Assembly (NCBI RefSeq): GCF_000717875.1
Contig: NZ_JOCT01000001.1
Location: forward strand, 372,001-436,000
DNA from: Streptomyces sp. NRRL S-455
Lineage (GTDB): Bacteria; Actinomycetota; Actinomycetes; Streptomycetales; Streptomycetaceae
Length of the DNA stretch: 64,000 bases
Direction of reading: 5' to 3'
Of the stretch, positions 27,462 through 37,475 are shown piece after piece (within the stretch, counting starts at the first letter, position 1; each line of letters starts with the position of its first letter). A program made the position numbers and the translations under genes. Under the pieces are notes generated by a model, which had not been told where the DNA came from, did not search any database, and saw only the letters and a program-made list of their open reading frames with translations.

Positions 27462-29000
27462 ATGCTGCTGCACCGGCTGGCCCGAGTGTCCCAGGAGGTC
27501 GCCGCCACCTCGGCCCGCTCCCGGAAGACCGCCCTGCTCGCGGAGCTGTTCCGGGACGCCGAGGCGGAGGACGTGCCGATCGTCATCCCCTACCTGGCGG
27601 GACGGCTGCCGCAGGGCCGGATCGGCGTCGGCTGGAAGGTGCTGAGCCGACCGGTCGCCCCGGCCACCGAGCCGGGTCTGACCGTACGGGAGGCGGACGC
27701 CCGGCTGTCGGTGCTCGCCGAGGTGTCCGGCCCCGGCTCCCAGGCGGAACGGGTCCGGCTGGTCGGGGAGTTGATGGGGGCGGCCACCGAGGACGAGCAG
27801 CGGTTCCTGGTCGGCCTGCTCACCGGCGAGGTGCGGCAGGGCGCGCTGGACGCGGTCGCCGTCGAGGGCCTGGCCCAGGCGACCGGGGCGCCTCCGGCGG
27901 AGGTACGGCGGGCGGTGATGCTCGCGGGCTCCCTGCAGACGGTGGCCGAGGCGCTGCTCGCGGACGGTCCGGCCGCCCTTGACCGCTTCCGCCTCACCGT
28001 CGGCCGCCCGGTCTGGCCGATGCTCGCGCACAGCGCCTCCTCCGTGGCCGAGGCGGTGGACAAGCTCGGCGCCTGCGCGGTCGAGGAGAAACTGGACGGC
28101 ATCCGCGTCCAGGTGCACCGGGACGGCGACGTGGTCCGGCTGTACACCCGCACCCTCGACGACATCACCGACCGGCTGCCCGAAGTGACGGCCGCCGCGC
28201 TGGCGTTGCGGGGCGAGCGGTTCATCCTGGACGGCGAGGTGATCTCCTTCGACGAGGGCGGGCGCCCCCGCTCGTTCCAGGAGACCGCCGGGCGCGTCGG
28301 CTCCCGCACGGACGTGACGACGGCCGCCCGCGCGGTCCCCGTCTCCCCCGTCTTCTTCGACGCGTTGTCCGTGGACGGCCGCGACCTGCTCGACCTTCCG
28401 TTCACCGAGCGGCACGCCGAGCTCGCCCGGCTGGTCCCCGAGCCGATGCGGGTGCGGCGCGCGACGGTGTCCGGTCCGGACGACGCGCACACGGCGGAGG
28501 AGTTCCTCGCCGGGACGCTGAAGCGCGGCCACGAGGGCATCGTCGCCAAGGCGCTGGACGCCCCCTACAGCGCGGGCCGGCGCGGCGCGGCCTGGCTGAA
28601 GGTCAAGCCCGTCCACACCCTCGACCTGGTCGTCCTGGCCGCCGAGTGGGGCCACGGCCGCCGCACCGGCAAACTCTCCAACCTCCACCTGGGCGCCCGC
28701 ACGGCCGACGGGGGCCTGGCCATGCTGGGCAAGACCTTCAAGGGCATGACCGACGCGATGCTCACCTGGCAGACCGAACGGCTCCAGCGGCTCGCCGTCG
28801 ACGACAACGGACACGTCGTGACCGTGCGCCCCGAACTCGTCGTCGAGATCGCCTACGACGGCCTGCAGCGCTCCACCCGCTACCCGGCCGGCGTCACCCT
28901 CCGCTTCGCCCGCGTGATCCGCTACCGGGAGGACAAGCGCCCGGAGGACGCCGACACGGTCGAGACGCTGCTGGCGGCGCACCCGGAGGTGAAGCCGTGA
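27462..29000 (+). CDS. ATP-dependent DNA ligase
   Basis: The 512-residue protein is an archaeal-type (LigB-like) ATP-dependent ligase. Motif I reads AVEEKLDGIRVQ with the adenylated lysine, motif III FILDGEVISF, motif IV HEGIVAKALDAPY and motif V AAWLKVKP. A helical N-terminal DNA-binding domain precedes them. ATG 27462 gives the length usual in Streptomyces; no clear ribosome-binding site precedes it. The frame extends upstream antisense to nothing recognisable and was trimmed. The NUDIX gene overlaps its stop (GTGA). Confidence 0.93.
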   Translation: MLLHRLARVSQEVAATSARSRKTALLAELFRDAEAEDVPIVIPYLAGRLPQGRIGVGWKVLSRPVAPATEPGLTVREADARLSVLAEVSGPGSQAERVRLVGELMGAATEDEQRFLVGLLTGEVRQGALDAVAVEGLAQATGAPPAEVRRAVMLAGSLQTVAEALLADGPAALDRFRLTVGRPVWPMLAHSASSVAEAVDKLGACAVEEKLDGIRVQVHRDGDVVRLYTRTLDDITDRLPEVTAAALALRGERFILDGEVISFDEGGRPRSFQETAGRVGSRTDVTTAARAVPVSPVFFDALSVDGRDLLDLPFTERHAELARLVPEPMRVRRATVSGPDDAHTAEEFLAGTLKRGHEGIVAKALDAPYSAGRRGAAWLKVKPVHTLDLVVLAAEWGHGRRTGKLSNLHLGARTADGGLAMLGKTFKGMTDAMLTWQTERLQRLAVDDNGHVVTVRPELVVEIAYDGLQRSTRYPAGVTLRFARVIRYREDKRPEDADTVETLLAAHPEVKP

Positions 29001-29455
29001 AGCGCAGCGCCGGCCTGCTGCTCTTCCGCCCCTCGGAGGGCGGCCCCGAAGTGCTGCTCGGCCACATGGGCGGCCCCTTCTTCGCCCGGCGCGAGACGGG
29101 CGCGTGGACCATCCCCAAGGGCGAGTACGAGCCCGGCGAGTCCGCGCTCGCGGCCGCCCGCCGCGAGTTCGAGGAGGAGCTGGGGCTGCCGCCGCCCGAC
29201 GGCGAGGCCATCGCCCTGGGCGAGGTGCGGCAGACCGGCGGCAAGACCGTCACCGCCTGGGCGATCGCGGCGGACCTCGACCCGTCGACGATCGCGCCCG
29301 GCACGTTCCGGATGGAGTGGCCGCCGCGCTCCGGGCGGCTCCAGGAGTTCCCCGAGCTGGACCGGGTGGCGTGGTTCGGCCTCGACCGGGGCCGCGAGGT
29401 GATCGTCAAGGCGCAGGCGGCGTTTCTCGACCGCCTGGCGGAGCACTCGCTCTGA
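28997..29455 (+). CDS. NUDIX hydrolase coupled to the DNA ligase
   Basis: The 152-residue protein starts at GTG 28997, 6 bases behind GGAGG, overlapping the ligase stop by 4 bases. The NUDIX box is intact: GEYEPGESALAAARREFEEE followed by LGL. Conserved pairing with the ligase suggests a role in nucleotide-pool or DNA-end cleaning, but the substrate is not known. Confidence 0.9.
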   Translation: MKRSAGLLLFRPSEGGPEVLLGHMGGPFFARRETGAWTIPKGEYEPGESALAAARREFEEELGLPPPDGEAIALGEVRQTGGKTVTAWAIAADLDPSTIAPGTFRMEWPPRSGRLQEFPELDRVAWFGLDRGREVIVKAQAAFLDRLAEHSL

Positions 29456-29531
29456 GGAGACGTTCCCGCGTTGCGCTCCCCTCCGCCGCGCGGGAAGGTC
29501 GAGACACAGCCCGCACCGAGGGAGGTCAGTC

Positions 29532-30917
29532 ATGCCCATCGCAACGGTGAACCCGGCGAACGGTGAGACGCTCAAGACGTACGAGGCCATGGGCGAGGAG
29601 GAGATCGAGCGCCGGCTCCAGCTCGCGGAGGCCACCTTCCGCACTTACCGGACGACGACGTTCGACGAGCGCGCCCGGCTGCTGCACAAGGCCGCCGACC
29701 TCCTCGAAGAGGACCAGCAGGACATCGCCCGGGTGATGACCACCGAGATGGGCAAGCCGATCCAGCAGGCCCGGGCCGAGGCCGCGAAGTGCGCCAAGGC
29801 GATGCGCTGGTACGCCGACCACGCCGAGGAGATGCTCGCCGACGAGGAACCCGCCGAGGCCGACGTCAAGGACTCCGGCGCCGCACGGGTGCGGGTGCGC
29901 TACCGGCCGCTCGGGCCGGTGCTGGCGGTGATGCCGTGGAACTTCCCGCTCTGGCAGGTGGTCCGCTTCGCCGCGCCCGCGCTGATGGCGGGGAACGTGG
30001 GCCTGCTCAAGCACGCCTCGAACGTCCCGCAGACCGCCCTGTACCTGGAGGACCTGTTCCACCGGGCGGGCTTCACGGAGGGCTGCTTCCAGACCCTGCT
30101 GATCGGCTCCGCCGCGGTCGACGACATCCTGCGCGACGAGCGGGTCAAGGCGGCGACGCTCACCGGCAGTGAACCGGCCGGGCGGGCGGTCGCCTCCACC
30201 GCCGGGGACATGGTCAAGAAGACGGTGCTGGAGCTGGGCGGCAGCGACCCGTTCGTCGTCATGCCGTCCGCCGACATCGACCGGGCCGCCAAGGTCGCGG
30301 TGACCGCGCGCGTGCAGAACACCGGGCAGTCCTGCATCGCCGCGAAGCGGTTCATCGTGCACACGGACATCTACGACGCCTTCGCCGAGCGCTTCGCCGA
30401 GGGCATGAGGGCGCTGAAGGTGGGTGACCCCCTGTCCGACGACACCGAGGTCGGGCCGCTCTCCAGCGAGCGGGGACTGCGCGATCTGGAGGAACTGGTC
30501 GACGACGCGGTGCGCGGCGGGGCCGAGGTGCTGTGCGGTGGCGAACGGCCGGAGGGGCCCGGCTGGTACTTCCAGCCGACGATCCTCGCCGGCATCACCC
30601 GCGAGATGCGGATCCACCGGGAGGAGGCGTTCGGGCCGGTCGCGACGCTGTACCGGGCGGCCGACCTGGACGAGGCCGTGCTGATCGCGAACGACTCGCC
30701 TTTCGGACTGAGTTCGAACGTGTGGACGCGGGACGAGGCCGAGGTCGACCGGTTCGTCCGGGACCTGGAGGCGGGCGGCGTGTACGTCAACGGCATGACG
30801 GCGTCCCATCCGGCGTTCCCGTTCGGCGGTGTGAAGCGGTCCGGGTACGGGCGTGAGCTGTCCGGGCACGGAATCCGCGAGTTCTGCAACATCACGACCG
30901 TTTGGCACGGTGCGTGA
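29532..30917 (+). CDS. gabD: Succinate-semialdehyde dehydrogenase-type aldehyde dehydrogenase
   Basis: The 461-residue protein is an aldehyde dehydrogenase. The catalytic glutamate lies in [13 protein letters not shown] and the catalytic cysteine is Cys268 in [12 protein letters not shown]; the cofactor site includes [12 protein letters not shown]-terminal sequence ([18 protein letters not shown]) matches succinate-semialdehyde dehydrogenases that feed GABA carbon into the TCA cycle. The start is ATG 29532 behind GGGAGG. It stands alone, so substrate specificity rests on similarity. Confidence 0.85.
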   Translation: MPIATVNPANGETLKTYEAMGEEEIERRLQLAEATFRTYRTTTFDERARLLHKAADLLEEDQQDIARVMTTEMGKPIQQARAEAAKCAKAMRWYADHAEEMLADEEPAEADVKDSGAARVRVRYRPLGPVLAVMPWNFPLWQVVRFAAPALMAGNVGLLKHASNVPQTALYLEDLFHRAGFTEGCFQTLLIGSAAVDDILRDERVKAATLTGSEPAGRAVASTAGDMVKKTVLELGGSDPFVVMPSADIDRAAKVAVTARVQNTGQSCIAAKRFIVHTDIYDAFAERFAEGMRALKVGDPLSDDTEVGPLSSERGLRDLEELVDDAVRGGAEVLCGGERPEGPGWYFQPTILAGITREMRIHREEAFGPVATLYRAADLDEAVLIANDSPFGLSSNVWTRDEAEVDRFVRDLEAGGVYVNGMTASHPAFPFGGVKRSGYGRELSGHGIREFCNITTVWHGA

Positions 30918-30942
30918 GTGTTACGGGGCTACGATCCCGTCT

Positions 30943-31179
30943 GTGAACCGCGAAGTGACTCTGCCGTTGATCGTCGACGACCGCGGGACCTTGCAGGTGG
31001 CTGCGGCCGATGTGAGCAAGCTGCTTCGGACGGTGGGCGGGCGGTGGCTGCGCCTGGTGGAGGCCGGGGACGAAGGACTGGACGAGGACACGGTCGCCGC
31101 GCTGACGATCGAGCTCGCGAAGCTGGCCGACCGGATCGACGTGGCGTGCATCGCGCACAGCAGCGGTGGCGCGCCCTGA
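30943..31179 (+). CDS. Small conserved actinobacterial protein (DUF6213-like)
   Basis: The 78-residue product (VTLPLIVDDRGTLQVAAADV, then VGGRWLRLVEAGDEGLDE) matches what I recall of the DUF6213 family. A -10-like TACGAT at 30930-30935 ends 7 bases before GTG 30943 and there is no ribosome-binding site, so translation is probably leaderless. Function is unknown. Confidence 0.65.
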   Translation: MNREVTLPLIVDDRGTLQVAAADVSKLLRTVGGRWLRLVEAGDEGLDEDTVAALTIELAKLADRIDVACIAHSSGGAP

Positions 31180-31207
31180 GGGGACGCGGGGAACTGCGCG
31201 ATCAGCC
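31180..31207. repeat. Dispersed Streptomyces intergenic repeat (family A)
   Basis: GCGGGGAACTGCGCG and its flanks recur in inverted orientation at 50178-50210 (GCTGACCGCGCAGTTCCCC). From memory this is a common short dispersed element between Streptomyces genes. The rest of the gap to 31251 holds nothing else recognisable. Confidence 0.6.
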
Positions 31208-31251
31208 ACGGACGGCCCGAAGACCGGATCGCACAGCACCCCGCCGCGGCG

Positions 31252-32478
31252 CTAACGAATCGGCATCCCCGACAGGGTCCGCGCGATCACCAGCCGCTGG
31301 ATCTCGCTCGTGCCCTCGAAGATCGTGTAGATGGCCGCGTCGCGGTGCATCCGCTCGACCGGGTACTCCCGGGTGTAGCCGTTACCGCCCAGGATCTGGA
31401 TCGCCTGGGCCGTGACCTTCTTCGCCGTCTCGCTCGCGAACAGCTTGGACATCGAGCCCTCGGCCGCCGTGAACGGCTTGCCGTTGACCGCCATCCACGA
31501 CGCCCGCCACACCAGCAGCCGCGCCGCGTCGATGGACGTCCGCATGTCCGCGAGCTGGAAGGCGACCCCCTGGTTGTCGATGATCGGCCGTCCGAACTGC
31601 TCACGCGTCAGGGCGTAGTCGAGGGCGACCTCGTACGCGGCACGGGCCGTGCCGACCGCCATGGCTCCGACCGCGGGGCGGCTCGCCTCGAAGGTGGCCA
31701 TGGCGGCGTTCTTCACCCGCTCCCCGCCCTGCTTCGCCCGCTCCCGTGCCCGGGCCAGCCGCTCGTCCAGCTTCTCCTTGCCGCCGAGCAGGCAGGAGCC
31801 GGGGACGCGCACGTTGTCCAGGATGACCTCGGCCGTGTGCGAGGCGCGGATGCCGTGCTTCTTGAACTTCTGTCCCTGGGACAGGCCCTCGGTGCCCGGC
31901 GGGACGATGAAGGAGGCGTGCCCCTTGGAGCCGAGTTCCGGGTCGACGACCGCGACCACGACATGGACGTTGGCGATGCCGCCGTTGGTCGCCCAGGTCT
32001 TCGTGCCGTTGAGCACCCACTCGTCCTTGGCCTCGTCGTACACGGCCCGGGTGCGCATGGAGGCCACGTCGGAGCCGGCGTCGGGCTCGGAGGAGCAGAA
32101 CGCGGCGACCTTGACGTCGTTCGCGTCGCCGTACATCTGGGGGATCCAGGTGCCGACCTGCTCCTCGGTGCCGTTGGCGAGGACGCCGACGGCGGCGAGA
32201 CCGGTGCCGACGATGGACAGGGCTATGCCCGCGTCCCCCCAGAACAGCTCCTCCATCGCCATCGGGATACCGAGGCCGGTGGGGTCGAAGTACTGCTGGG
32301 CGTAGAAGTCCAGGGAGTAGATGCCGACCTTGGCCGCCTCCTGGATGACCGGCCAGGGAGTCTCCTCACGCTCGTCCCATTCGGCGGCCGCGGGGCGGAT
32401 GACGTCGGCCGCGAAGCCGTGCAGCCAGTCCCGGACCTCCTTCTGTTCGTCGTTGAGCTCCATGGTGAACTCGGCCAT
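31252..32478 (-). CDS. Acyl-CoA dehydrogenase
   Basis: The 408-residue protein shows all landmarks: [34 protein letters not shown], the helix [20 protein letters not shown], and the C-terminal catalytic [18 protein letters not shown] with the active-site Glu. It diverges from a TetR regulator with palindromic sites between, so it is probably induced by an acyl-CoA ligand. Confidence 0.95.
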   Translation of the reverse strand: MAEFTMELNDEQKEVRDWLHGFAADVIRPAAAEWDEREETPWPVIQEAAKVGIYSLDFYAQQYFDPTGLGIPMAMEELFWGDAGIALSIVGTGLAAVGVLANGTEEQVGTWIPQMYGDANDVKVAAFCSSEPDAGSDVASMRTRAVYDEAKDEWVLNGTKTWATNGGIANVHVVVAVVDPELGSKGHASFIVPPGTEGLSQGQKFKKHGIRASHTAEVILDNVRVPGSCLLGGKEKLDERLARARERAKQGGERVKNAAMATFEASRPAVGAMAVGTARAAYEVALDYALTREQFGRPIIDNQGVAFQLADMRTSIDAARLLVWRASWMAVNGKPFTAAEGSMSKLFASETAKKVTAQAIQILGGNGYTREYPVERMHRDAAIYTIFEGTSEIQRLVIARTLSGMPIR

Positions 32479-32519
32479 GTCGTCCCCTCCAGCGGCGGCA
32501 CATGATGCATGTTACTTGC

Positions 32520-32576
32520 GGTAACAGCAGTCTGTTACCGGCGGGTAGGCCGCGTCAACTCCTACCGACCGGTCGG
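32520..32576. promoter_or_regulatory. Two palindromic operators between dehydrogenase and TetR genes
   Basis: GGTAACAG-CAGT-CTGTTACC (32520-32539) is a perfect 8-base-arm palindrome and CCGACCGGTCGG (32565-32576) a perfect 12-base one. The first is close to the dehydrogenase start, the second closer to the TetR gene. They are the best candidates for TetR binding and autoregulation. Confidence 0.65.
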
Positions 32577-32654
32577 CACCCTTTCGGTGTTCAGGGCGCG
32601 CTTGAGTGTTAGTTTGCGCAGGCGTCATCGAAACAGCACGGGTGGGGAGAGCAC

Positions 32655-33299
32655 ATGGACACCACGCAGCGGACGGATCAGCAACGGTCCGCCGACCGCC
32701 GGCGGCGTGAGCTGCTGGAGGCCGCCGACCGAGTGGTGCTGCGCGACGGCCCGCAGGCCTCGATGAACGCGATCGCGGCCGAGGCCGGCATCACCAAGCC
32801 GATCCTCTACCGGCACTTCGGTGACAAGGGCGGACTTTACGCGGCCCTTGCCACACGGCACACGGACGCGCTGCTGGACTCGCTGCGGGCGGCGCTGGAC
32901 GCGCCGGCGGACCGGCGGGAGCGGGTCGAGGCGACGTTGGACACGTACCTGGCGGCGATCGAGGCGCGGCCTCAGGTGTACCGGTTCCTGATGCATCCGG
33001 CGGAGGGGAGCCAGCCGGGCGATCAGGGATTCGATGTCGGCAAGCACAGTGCGCCGTTGCTGCGGCGGATGGGTGAGGAACTCGCCCAGGTCATCGAGGA
33101 GCGGCTGGATCTCGGGCCGGGCGGGCAGCAGCTGGCGCGGGTGTGGGGGCACGGGATCGTCGGGATGATGCACGCGGCCGGGGACTGGTGGCTGGGGGAA
33201 CGGCCCTGTTCCCGTGCCGAGTTGGTGCGGAGTCTGGCGGACCTGTTGTGGGGTCGGCTTGCGGCCGCGGGAGATCGGATCGGGGGCCCGGGGTTCTGA
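32655..33299 (+). CDS. TetR-family transcriptional regulator
   Basis: The 214-residue protein has the TetR DNA-binding domain (RRRELLEAADRVVLRDG, ITKPILYRHFGDKGGLY) and a helical ligand-binding part. The start is ATG 32655 with GGGGAG upstream. Its divergent position suggests it represses the adjacent acyl-CoA dehydrogenase. Confidence 0.93.
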   Translation: MDTTQRTDQQRSADRRRRELLEAADRVVLRDGPQASMNAIAAEAGITKPILYRHFGDKGGLYAALATRHTDALLDSLRAALDAPADRRERVEATLDTYLAAIEARPQVYRFLMHPAEGSQPGDQGFDVGKHSAPLLRRMGEELAQVIEERLDLGPGGQQLARVWGHGIVGMMHAAGDWWLGERPCSRAELVRSLADLLWGRLAAAGDRIGGPGF

Positions 33300-33316
33300 C
33301 GGTTGCGTTTCGGCTG

Positions 33317-33380
33317 CCGGCCGGTGGGGGTTGTTCGCGCCCACGCGGCGGAGCCGCATATCGACACAGCCCCGCGCCCC
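33317..33380. repeat. Dispersed GC-rich intergenic repeat (family B)
   Basis: This copy shares the framework GCGGAGCCGC...GACACAGCCCC with 37299-37374. It falls between the TetR stop and the deformylase stop, in a convergent gap, where it may act as a bidirectional terminator. Confidence 0.65.
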
Positions 33381-33387
33381 TGAGGAG

Positions 33388-33933
33388 TCACACCACACGG
33401 CGCCAGGGAGCCCGGCTCACCTGACGCATCAGCCTGCGGTGGCGCCAGCCGGTCAGGTGGTCCGCGTAGACGCGGCCCTCCAAATGGTCGCACTCGTGCT
33501 GGAGGCAACGGGCGAAGAAGCCCGTGCCGTGCACCGTGATGGGGTCGCCGGTCATCGTGAAGCCCTCGACCACCGCGTGGTCGTAACGTTCCGTGCCCGC
33601 TTCCAGGCCCGGGAGGGACAGGCAGCCCTCCGGGCCGCGGATCACCACTCCGTCCGTCTCGACCAGGCGCGGGTTGACCAGGTGGCCCAGGTGGCGGACG
33701 TCCTCGTCGTCGGGGCAGTCGTAGACGAAGACCCGCAGCGGCTCGCCGATCTGGTTGGCGGCGAGACCGACGCCCTGGGCGGCGTACATACTGGCGAACA
33801 AGTCCTCGACGAGCCGGGCCAGTTCGGGGCCGAAGTCGGTGACCTCCGCGCAGGGTGCGTGCAGGACGGGGTCGCCGTGCAGGGTGAGGGGTCTCACGCG
33901 GCCGTGGGCGCCGGGGATGGGGCTCTGTCGCAT
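33388..33933 (-). CDS. def: Peptide deformylase
   Basis: The 181-residue enzyme removes the formyl group from nascent proteins. All three motifs are present: GVGLAANQIG, EGCLSLPG and the metal-binding QHECDHLEG. A -10-like TACTCT ends 7 bases before ATG 33933 and no ribosome-binding site is seen, so the message may be leaderless; a GTG at 33972 is in frame. Streptomyces usually carry several deformylases; this one is not beside fmt. Confidence 0.93.
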   Translation of the reverse strand: MRQSPIPGAHGRVRPLTLHGDPVLHAPCAEVTDFGPELARLVEDLFASMYAAQGVGLAANQIGEPLRVFVYDCPDDEDVRHLGHLVNPRLVETDGVVIRGPEGCLSLPGLEAGTERYDHAVVEGFTMTGDPITVHGTGFFARCLQHECDHLEGRVYADHLTGWRHRRLMRQVSRAPWRRVV

Positions 33934-34091
33934 GGCGGCAAGAGTAAGGTCCTGTCGGTCCGCGCCTTCCACACGAGTTCGCCACAGTGCCGCGGTTCGG
34001 GAGTGCTAGTGGATCTCGATAGGCTGAGGTCCACACCACGTGGCCGTCAGGCTTCAAGGCGCGGCGCGTACGCAAGGAGGATCGAGAACTG

Positions 34092-35330
34092 ATGGCAGGC
34101 AACTCGGACCCGCTCTCGCCGCGGGCCAAGCTGGCCGTGACCGCGGGCAAGGCGGTCGCGGCGGCATCCCGCGCCGCAGGGCGCGGCAGCGGTTCGGTGA
34201 TCGGCGGCCGGGTGGCGCTCAAGCTCGACCCCGACCTCCTCGCCCGGCTCGCCCAGAACCTGGACGTGGTCCTGGTCTCGGCGACCAACGGCAAGACCAC
34301 CACCACCCGGCTCATCGCGGAGGCACTGCGGGCGGCCGGGCCGGTGGTCTCCAACGCGCTCGGCGCCAACATGCCGGCCGGCATCACCTCGGCGCTCGCG
34401 GGCAGCTCGGACGCGCGGTACGGCGTCATCGAGGTCGACGAGAAGTACCTCGCCGGCGTCGCCCGGGACACCGCCCCGAAGTGCATCGCGCTGCTCAACC
34501 TCTCCCGCGACCAGCTCGACCGGGCCGCCGAGACCCGCATGCTCGCCGAGAACTGGCGGGAAGGACTCGCCGGCTCCAAGGCCGTGGTCGTGGCCAACTG
34601 CGACGACCCGCTGGTGGTGTGGGCGGCGTCCTCCTCCCCCAACGTGATCTGGGTCGCCGCCGGGCAGATGTGGAAGGACGACGCCTGGTCCTGCCCGTCG
34701 TGCGGCGGTGTGATGCAGCGCCCGGGCGACGACTGGTTCTGCGGCGAGTGCGGCTTCCGCCGTCCGACGCCGAGCTGGGCGCTCTCCGGCGACCACGTCC
34801 TCGACCCGCACGGCTCGGCCTGGCCGATCCACCTCCAGCTGCCCGGCCGCGCCAACAAGGCCAACGCCGCCTCCTCGGCCGCCGTCGCCGCCGTGTTCGG
34901 GGTGCCGCCGCAGGTCGCGTTGGAGCGCATGTACCAGGTGCAGGCGGTGGCCGGGCGGTACGACGTCGTCCAGTTCCAGGGCCGTGACCTGCGGCTGCTG
35001 CTCGCGAAGAACCCGGCCGGCTGGCTGGAGACGTTCTCCCTGATCGACCCGCCGCCGACCCCGGTCATCCTGTCGGTGAACGCGCGCTCCGCCGACGGCA
35101 CCGACACCTCGTGGCTGTGGGACGTCGACTACTCGCGCCTGACGGGCCACCCGATCTGCGTCATCGGCGACCGGAGGCTGGACCTCGCGGTCCGCCTGGA
35201 GGTGGCGAACCAGCACTTCCAGGTCTACGAGAACCTCGACCAGGCCGTGCAGGCGTGCCCGCCGGGCCGGATCGAGGTCATCGCCAACTACACGGCGTTC
35301 CAGGACCTGCGCCGCCGCGTCGGCAACTGA
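34092..35330 (+). CDS. murT: Lipid II isoglutaminyl synthase, MurT subunit
   Basis: The 412-residue protein is a Mur ligase-fold enzyme. The ATP site is VLVSATNGKTTTTRLIAEAL, and a Cys4 zinc ribbon (SCPSCGGVMQ...WFCGECGF) is inserted as in known MurT proteins. With GatD it amidates the D-Glu of lipid II to D-isoglutamine. It has the C-terminal MurT domain. The start follows CAAGGAGG. GatD lies 23 bases downstream. Confidence 0.93.
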   Translation: MAGNSDPLSPRAKLAVTAGKAVAAASRAAGRGSGSVIGGRVALKLDPDLLARLAQNLDVVLVSATNGKTTTTRLIAEALRAAGPVVSNALGANMPAGITSALAGSSDARYGVIEVDEKYLAGVARDTAPKCIALLNLSRDQLDRAAETRMLAENWREGLAGSKAVVVANCDDPLVVWAASSSPNVIWVAAGQMWKDDAWSCPSCGGVMQRPGDDWFCGECGFRRPTPSWALSGDHVLDPHGSAWPIHLQLPGRANKANAASSAAVAAVFGVPPQVALERMYQVQAVAGRYDVVQFQGRDLRLLLAKNPAGWLETFSLIDPPPTPVILSVNARSADGTDTSWLWDVDYSRLTGHPICVIGDRRLDLAVRLEVANQHFQVYENLDQAVQACPPGRIEVIANYTAFQDLRRRVGN

Positions 35331-35353
35331 GCACGAGACATCAGGGGACTTTT

Positions 35354-36082
35354 GTGAGCGACAACCAACTGCGGATCGTCTGGATCTATCCCGACCTGCT
35401 CAGCACCTACGGTGACCAGGGCAACGTGCTCGTCGTCGAACGCCGCGCCCAGCAGCGCGGCCTGGACGTGGCGCGGCTGGACGTACGCAGCGACCAGCCG
35501 ATCCCGACCTCCGGTGACATCTACCTGATCGGCGGCGGCGAGGACCGGCCGCAGCGGCTCGCCGCCGAGCGGCTGCGCCGGGACGGCGGTCTGCAGAGGG
35601 CCGTGGAGAACGGCGCCATCGTGTTCTCGGTGTGCGCCGGCTACCAGATCCTCGGCCACGAGTTCATCAACGACCTCGGCCAGCGCGAGCCCGGCCTCGG
35701 CCTGCTGGACGTCGTCTCCGTGCGCGGCGAGGGCGCTCGGTGCGTCGGCGACGTGCTGGGCGACATCGACTCGCGGCTCGGTCTGCCCCCGCTGACCGGC
35801 TTCGAGAACCACCAGGGCGTCACCCACCTCGGCCCCACCGCCCGCCCGCTCGCCCAGGTGCGCTTCGGCAACGGCAACGGCACGGGCGACGGCACGGAGG
35901 GCGCGTACAACGACACGGTCTTCGGCACGTACATGCACGGGCCGGTGCTCGCGCGCAACCCGCTGATCGCGGACCTGCTGCTGAAGCTGGCCCTCGACGT
36001 CAACGCGCTGCCGCCGACCGACGACCGCTGGTACGAGGCGCTGCGCGACGAGCGCATCGCGGCTGCTCAGCAGCCTGCCTGA
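35354..36082 (+). CDS. gatD: Lipid II isoglutaminyl synthase, GatD glutaminase subunit
   Basis: The 242-residue class I glutamine amidotransferase supplies ammonia to MurT. The nucleophile lies in VFSVCAGYQILGHEF (Cys), and the catalytic His in GTYMHGPVLARNP. The N-terminal IVWIYPDLLSTYGDQGNVLV is typical of GatD. GTG 35354 is weakly preceded by AGGGGAC. Confidence 0.93.
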   Translation: MSDNQLRIVWIYPDLLSTYGDQGNVLVVERRAQQRGLDVARLDVRSDQPIPTSGDIYLIGGGEDRPQRLAAERLRRDGGLQRAVENGAIVFSVCAGYQILGHEFINDLGQREPGLGLLDVVSVRGEGARCVGDVLGDIDSRLGLPPLTGFENHQGVTHLGPTARPLAQVRFGNGNGTGDGTEGAYNDTVFGTYMHGPVLARNPLIADLLLKLALDVNALPPTDDRWYEALRDERIAAAQQPA

Positions 36083-36261
36083 TCCACGCGTCAACGTACT
36101 GGTCAACAGCCCGTCTGACGGCACATCCGCACAGGTGAGCGGGGTCGTCCAGCAGGCGGACGCATGGTTCGGCCCCGCCCCCTCCTGCCGCTAGGGTGGC
36201 GGGGATCGAGCCGGACGGCGTGGTCCGGCCCCGGCCCACTGTTGAGAAGGTATTTCGGGCT

Positions 36262-37287
36262 ATGCGCATTGGTGTCCTCACGTCCGGCGGCGACTGCCCC
36301 GGCCTGAACGCCGTCATCCGGTCCGTCGTGCACCGCGCCGTCGTCGACCACGGCGACGAGGTCATCGGCTTCCGGGACGGCTGGAAGGGTCTCCTGGAGT
36401 GCGACTACCTCAAGCTCGACCTCGACGCGGTGGGTGGCATCCTCGCCCGCGGCGGCACGATTCTCGGGTCCTCCCGGGTCCAGCCCTCCCACCTGCGGGA
36501 CGGTGTGGAGCGGGCCAGGGGCCATGTCGAGGAACTCGGCCTCGACGCGATCATCCCCATCGGCGGCGAGGGCACTCTCAAGGCCGCCCGGCTGATGTCG
36601 GACAGCGGTCTGCCCGTCGTGGGGGTGCCGAAGACCATCGACAACGACATAGCGGTCACGGACGTCACGTTCGGCTTCGACACGGCCGTGGGTGTGGCGA
36701 CCGAGGCCCTGGACCGGCTGAAGACCACCGCCGAGTCCCATCAGCGGGTCCTGGTGGTCGAGGTCATGGGCCGGCACACCGGCTGGATCGCGCTGCACTC
36801 CGGCATGGCGGCCGGCGCGCACGCCATCGTCGTTCCCGAACGGCCCTTCGACATAGAGGAACTGGCCAAGCGGGTCGGCGAGCGGTTCGCGGCGGGCAAG
36901 CGCTTCGCGATCGTCGTCGCGGCGGAAGGGGCCAAGCCCCGGGCCGGGACCATGGAGTTCGACGAGGGCGGCAAGGACATCTACGGGCACGAGCGGTTCG
37001 CCGGGATCGCGCGTCAGCTGTCCGTGGAGCTGGAGCGGCGGCTGGGGAAGGAAGCGCGGCCGGTGATACTCGGACATGTGCAGCGGGGTGGTACGCCGAC
37101 CGCGTATGACCGGGTGCTCGCGACGCGGTTCGGGTGGCACGCGGTGGAGGCGGTGCACCGGGGCGAGTTCGGGCAGATGACCGCGCTGCGCGGAACCGAC
37201 ATCGTGATGGTGCCGTTGGCCGAGGCCGTGGAGACGCTGAAGACGGTGCCGGAGGAACGGTACGCCGAGGCGGAGACCGTTCTCTGA
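36262..37287 (+). CDS. pfkA: ATP-dependent 6-phosphofructokinase
   Basis: The 341-residue enzyme phosphorylates fructose 6-phosphate. It has TSGGDCPGLNAVIR, PIGGEGTLKAARLM and VPKTIDNDIAVTD, and the substrate-binding EVMGRHTGWIAL. The Gly in GGEGT fits ATP rather than pyrophosphate use. ATG 36262 was chosen as in other actinobacterial PFKs; GAGAAGG lies 11 bases upstream. Streptomyces carry several paralogues. Confidence 0.93.
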   Translation: MRIGVLTSGGDCPGLNAVIRSVVHRAVVDHGDEVIGFRDGWKGLLECDYLKLDLDAVGGILARGGTILGSSRVQPSHLRDGVERARGHVEELGLDAIIPIGGEGTLKAARLMSDSGLPVVGVPKTIDNDIAVTDVTFGFDTAVGVATEALDRLKTTAESHQRVLVVEVMGRHTGWIALHSGMAAGAHAIVVPERPFDIEELAKRVGERFAAGKRFAIVVAAEGAKPRAGTMEFDEGGKDIYGHERFAGIARQLSVELERRLGKEARPVILGHVQRGGTPTAYDRVLATRFGWHAVEAVHRGEFGQMTALRGTDIVMVPLAEAVETLKTVPEERYAEAETVL

Positions 37288-37298
37288 GTTTGCTGTAG

Positions 37299-37374
37299 CC
37301 GGCCGGGTGCGGGTGGTTCGCGGCTTGTCCCGCCCACGGGGCGGAGCCGCGGATCTGACACAGCCCCACGCCCC
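37299..37374. repeat. Dispersed GC-rich intergenic repeat (family B)
   Basis: Second copy of the element at 33317-33380, in the same orientation, with an insertion of about 12 bases (GGCTTGTCCCGC region). It lies just after pfkA. Confidence 0.65.
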
Positions 37375-37387
37375 AGGACGTCGTACT

Positions 37388-37415
37388 GCCCCCGGTCGCA
37401 AGGGTGACCGGGGGC
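37388..37415. terminator. Hairpin terminator after pfkA
   Basis: GCCCCCGGTC (37388-37397) pairs perfectly with GACCGGGGGC (37406-37415) around an 8-base loop. A -10-like TACTCT for the next gene follows at about 37420. Confidence 0.7.
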
Positions 37416-37475
37416 GGTTCTACTCTTGGGGGCGGACAGATGGCTGCACACCCCCACGAAACAGGAGCCGGCGGA

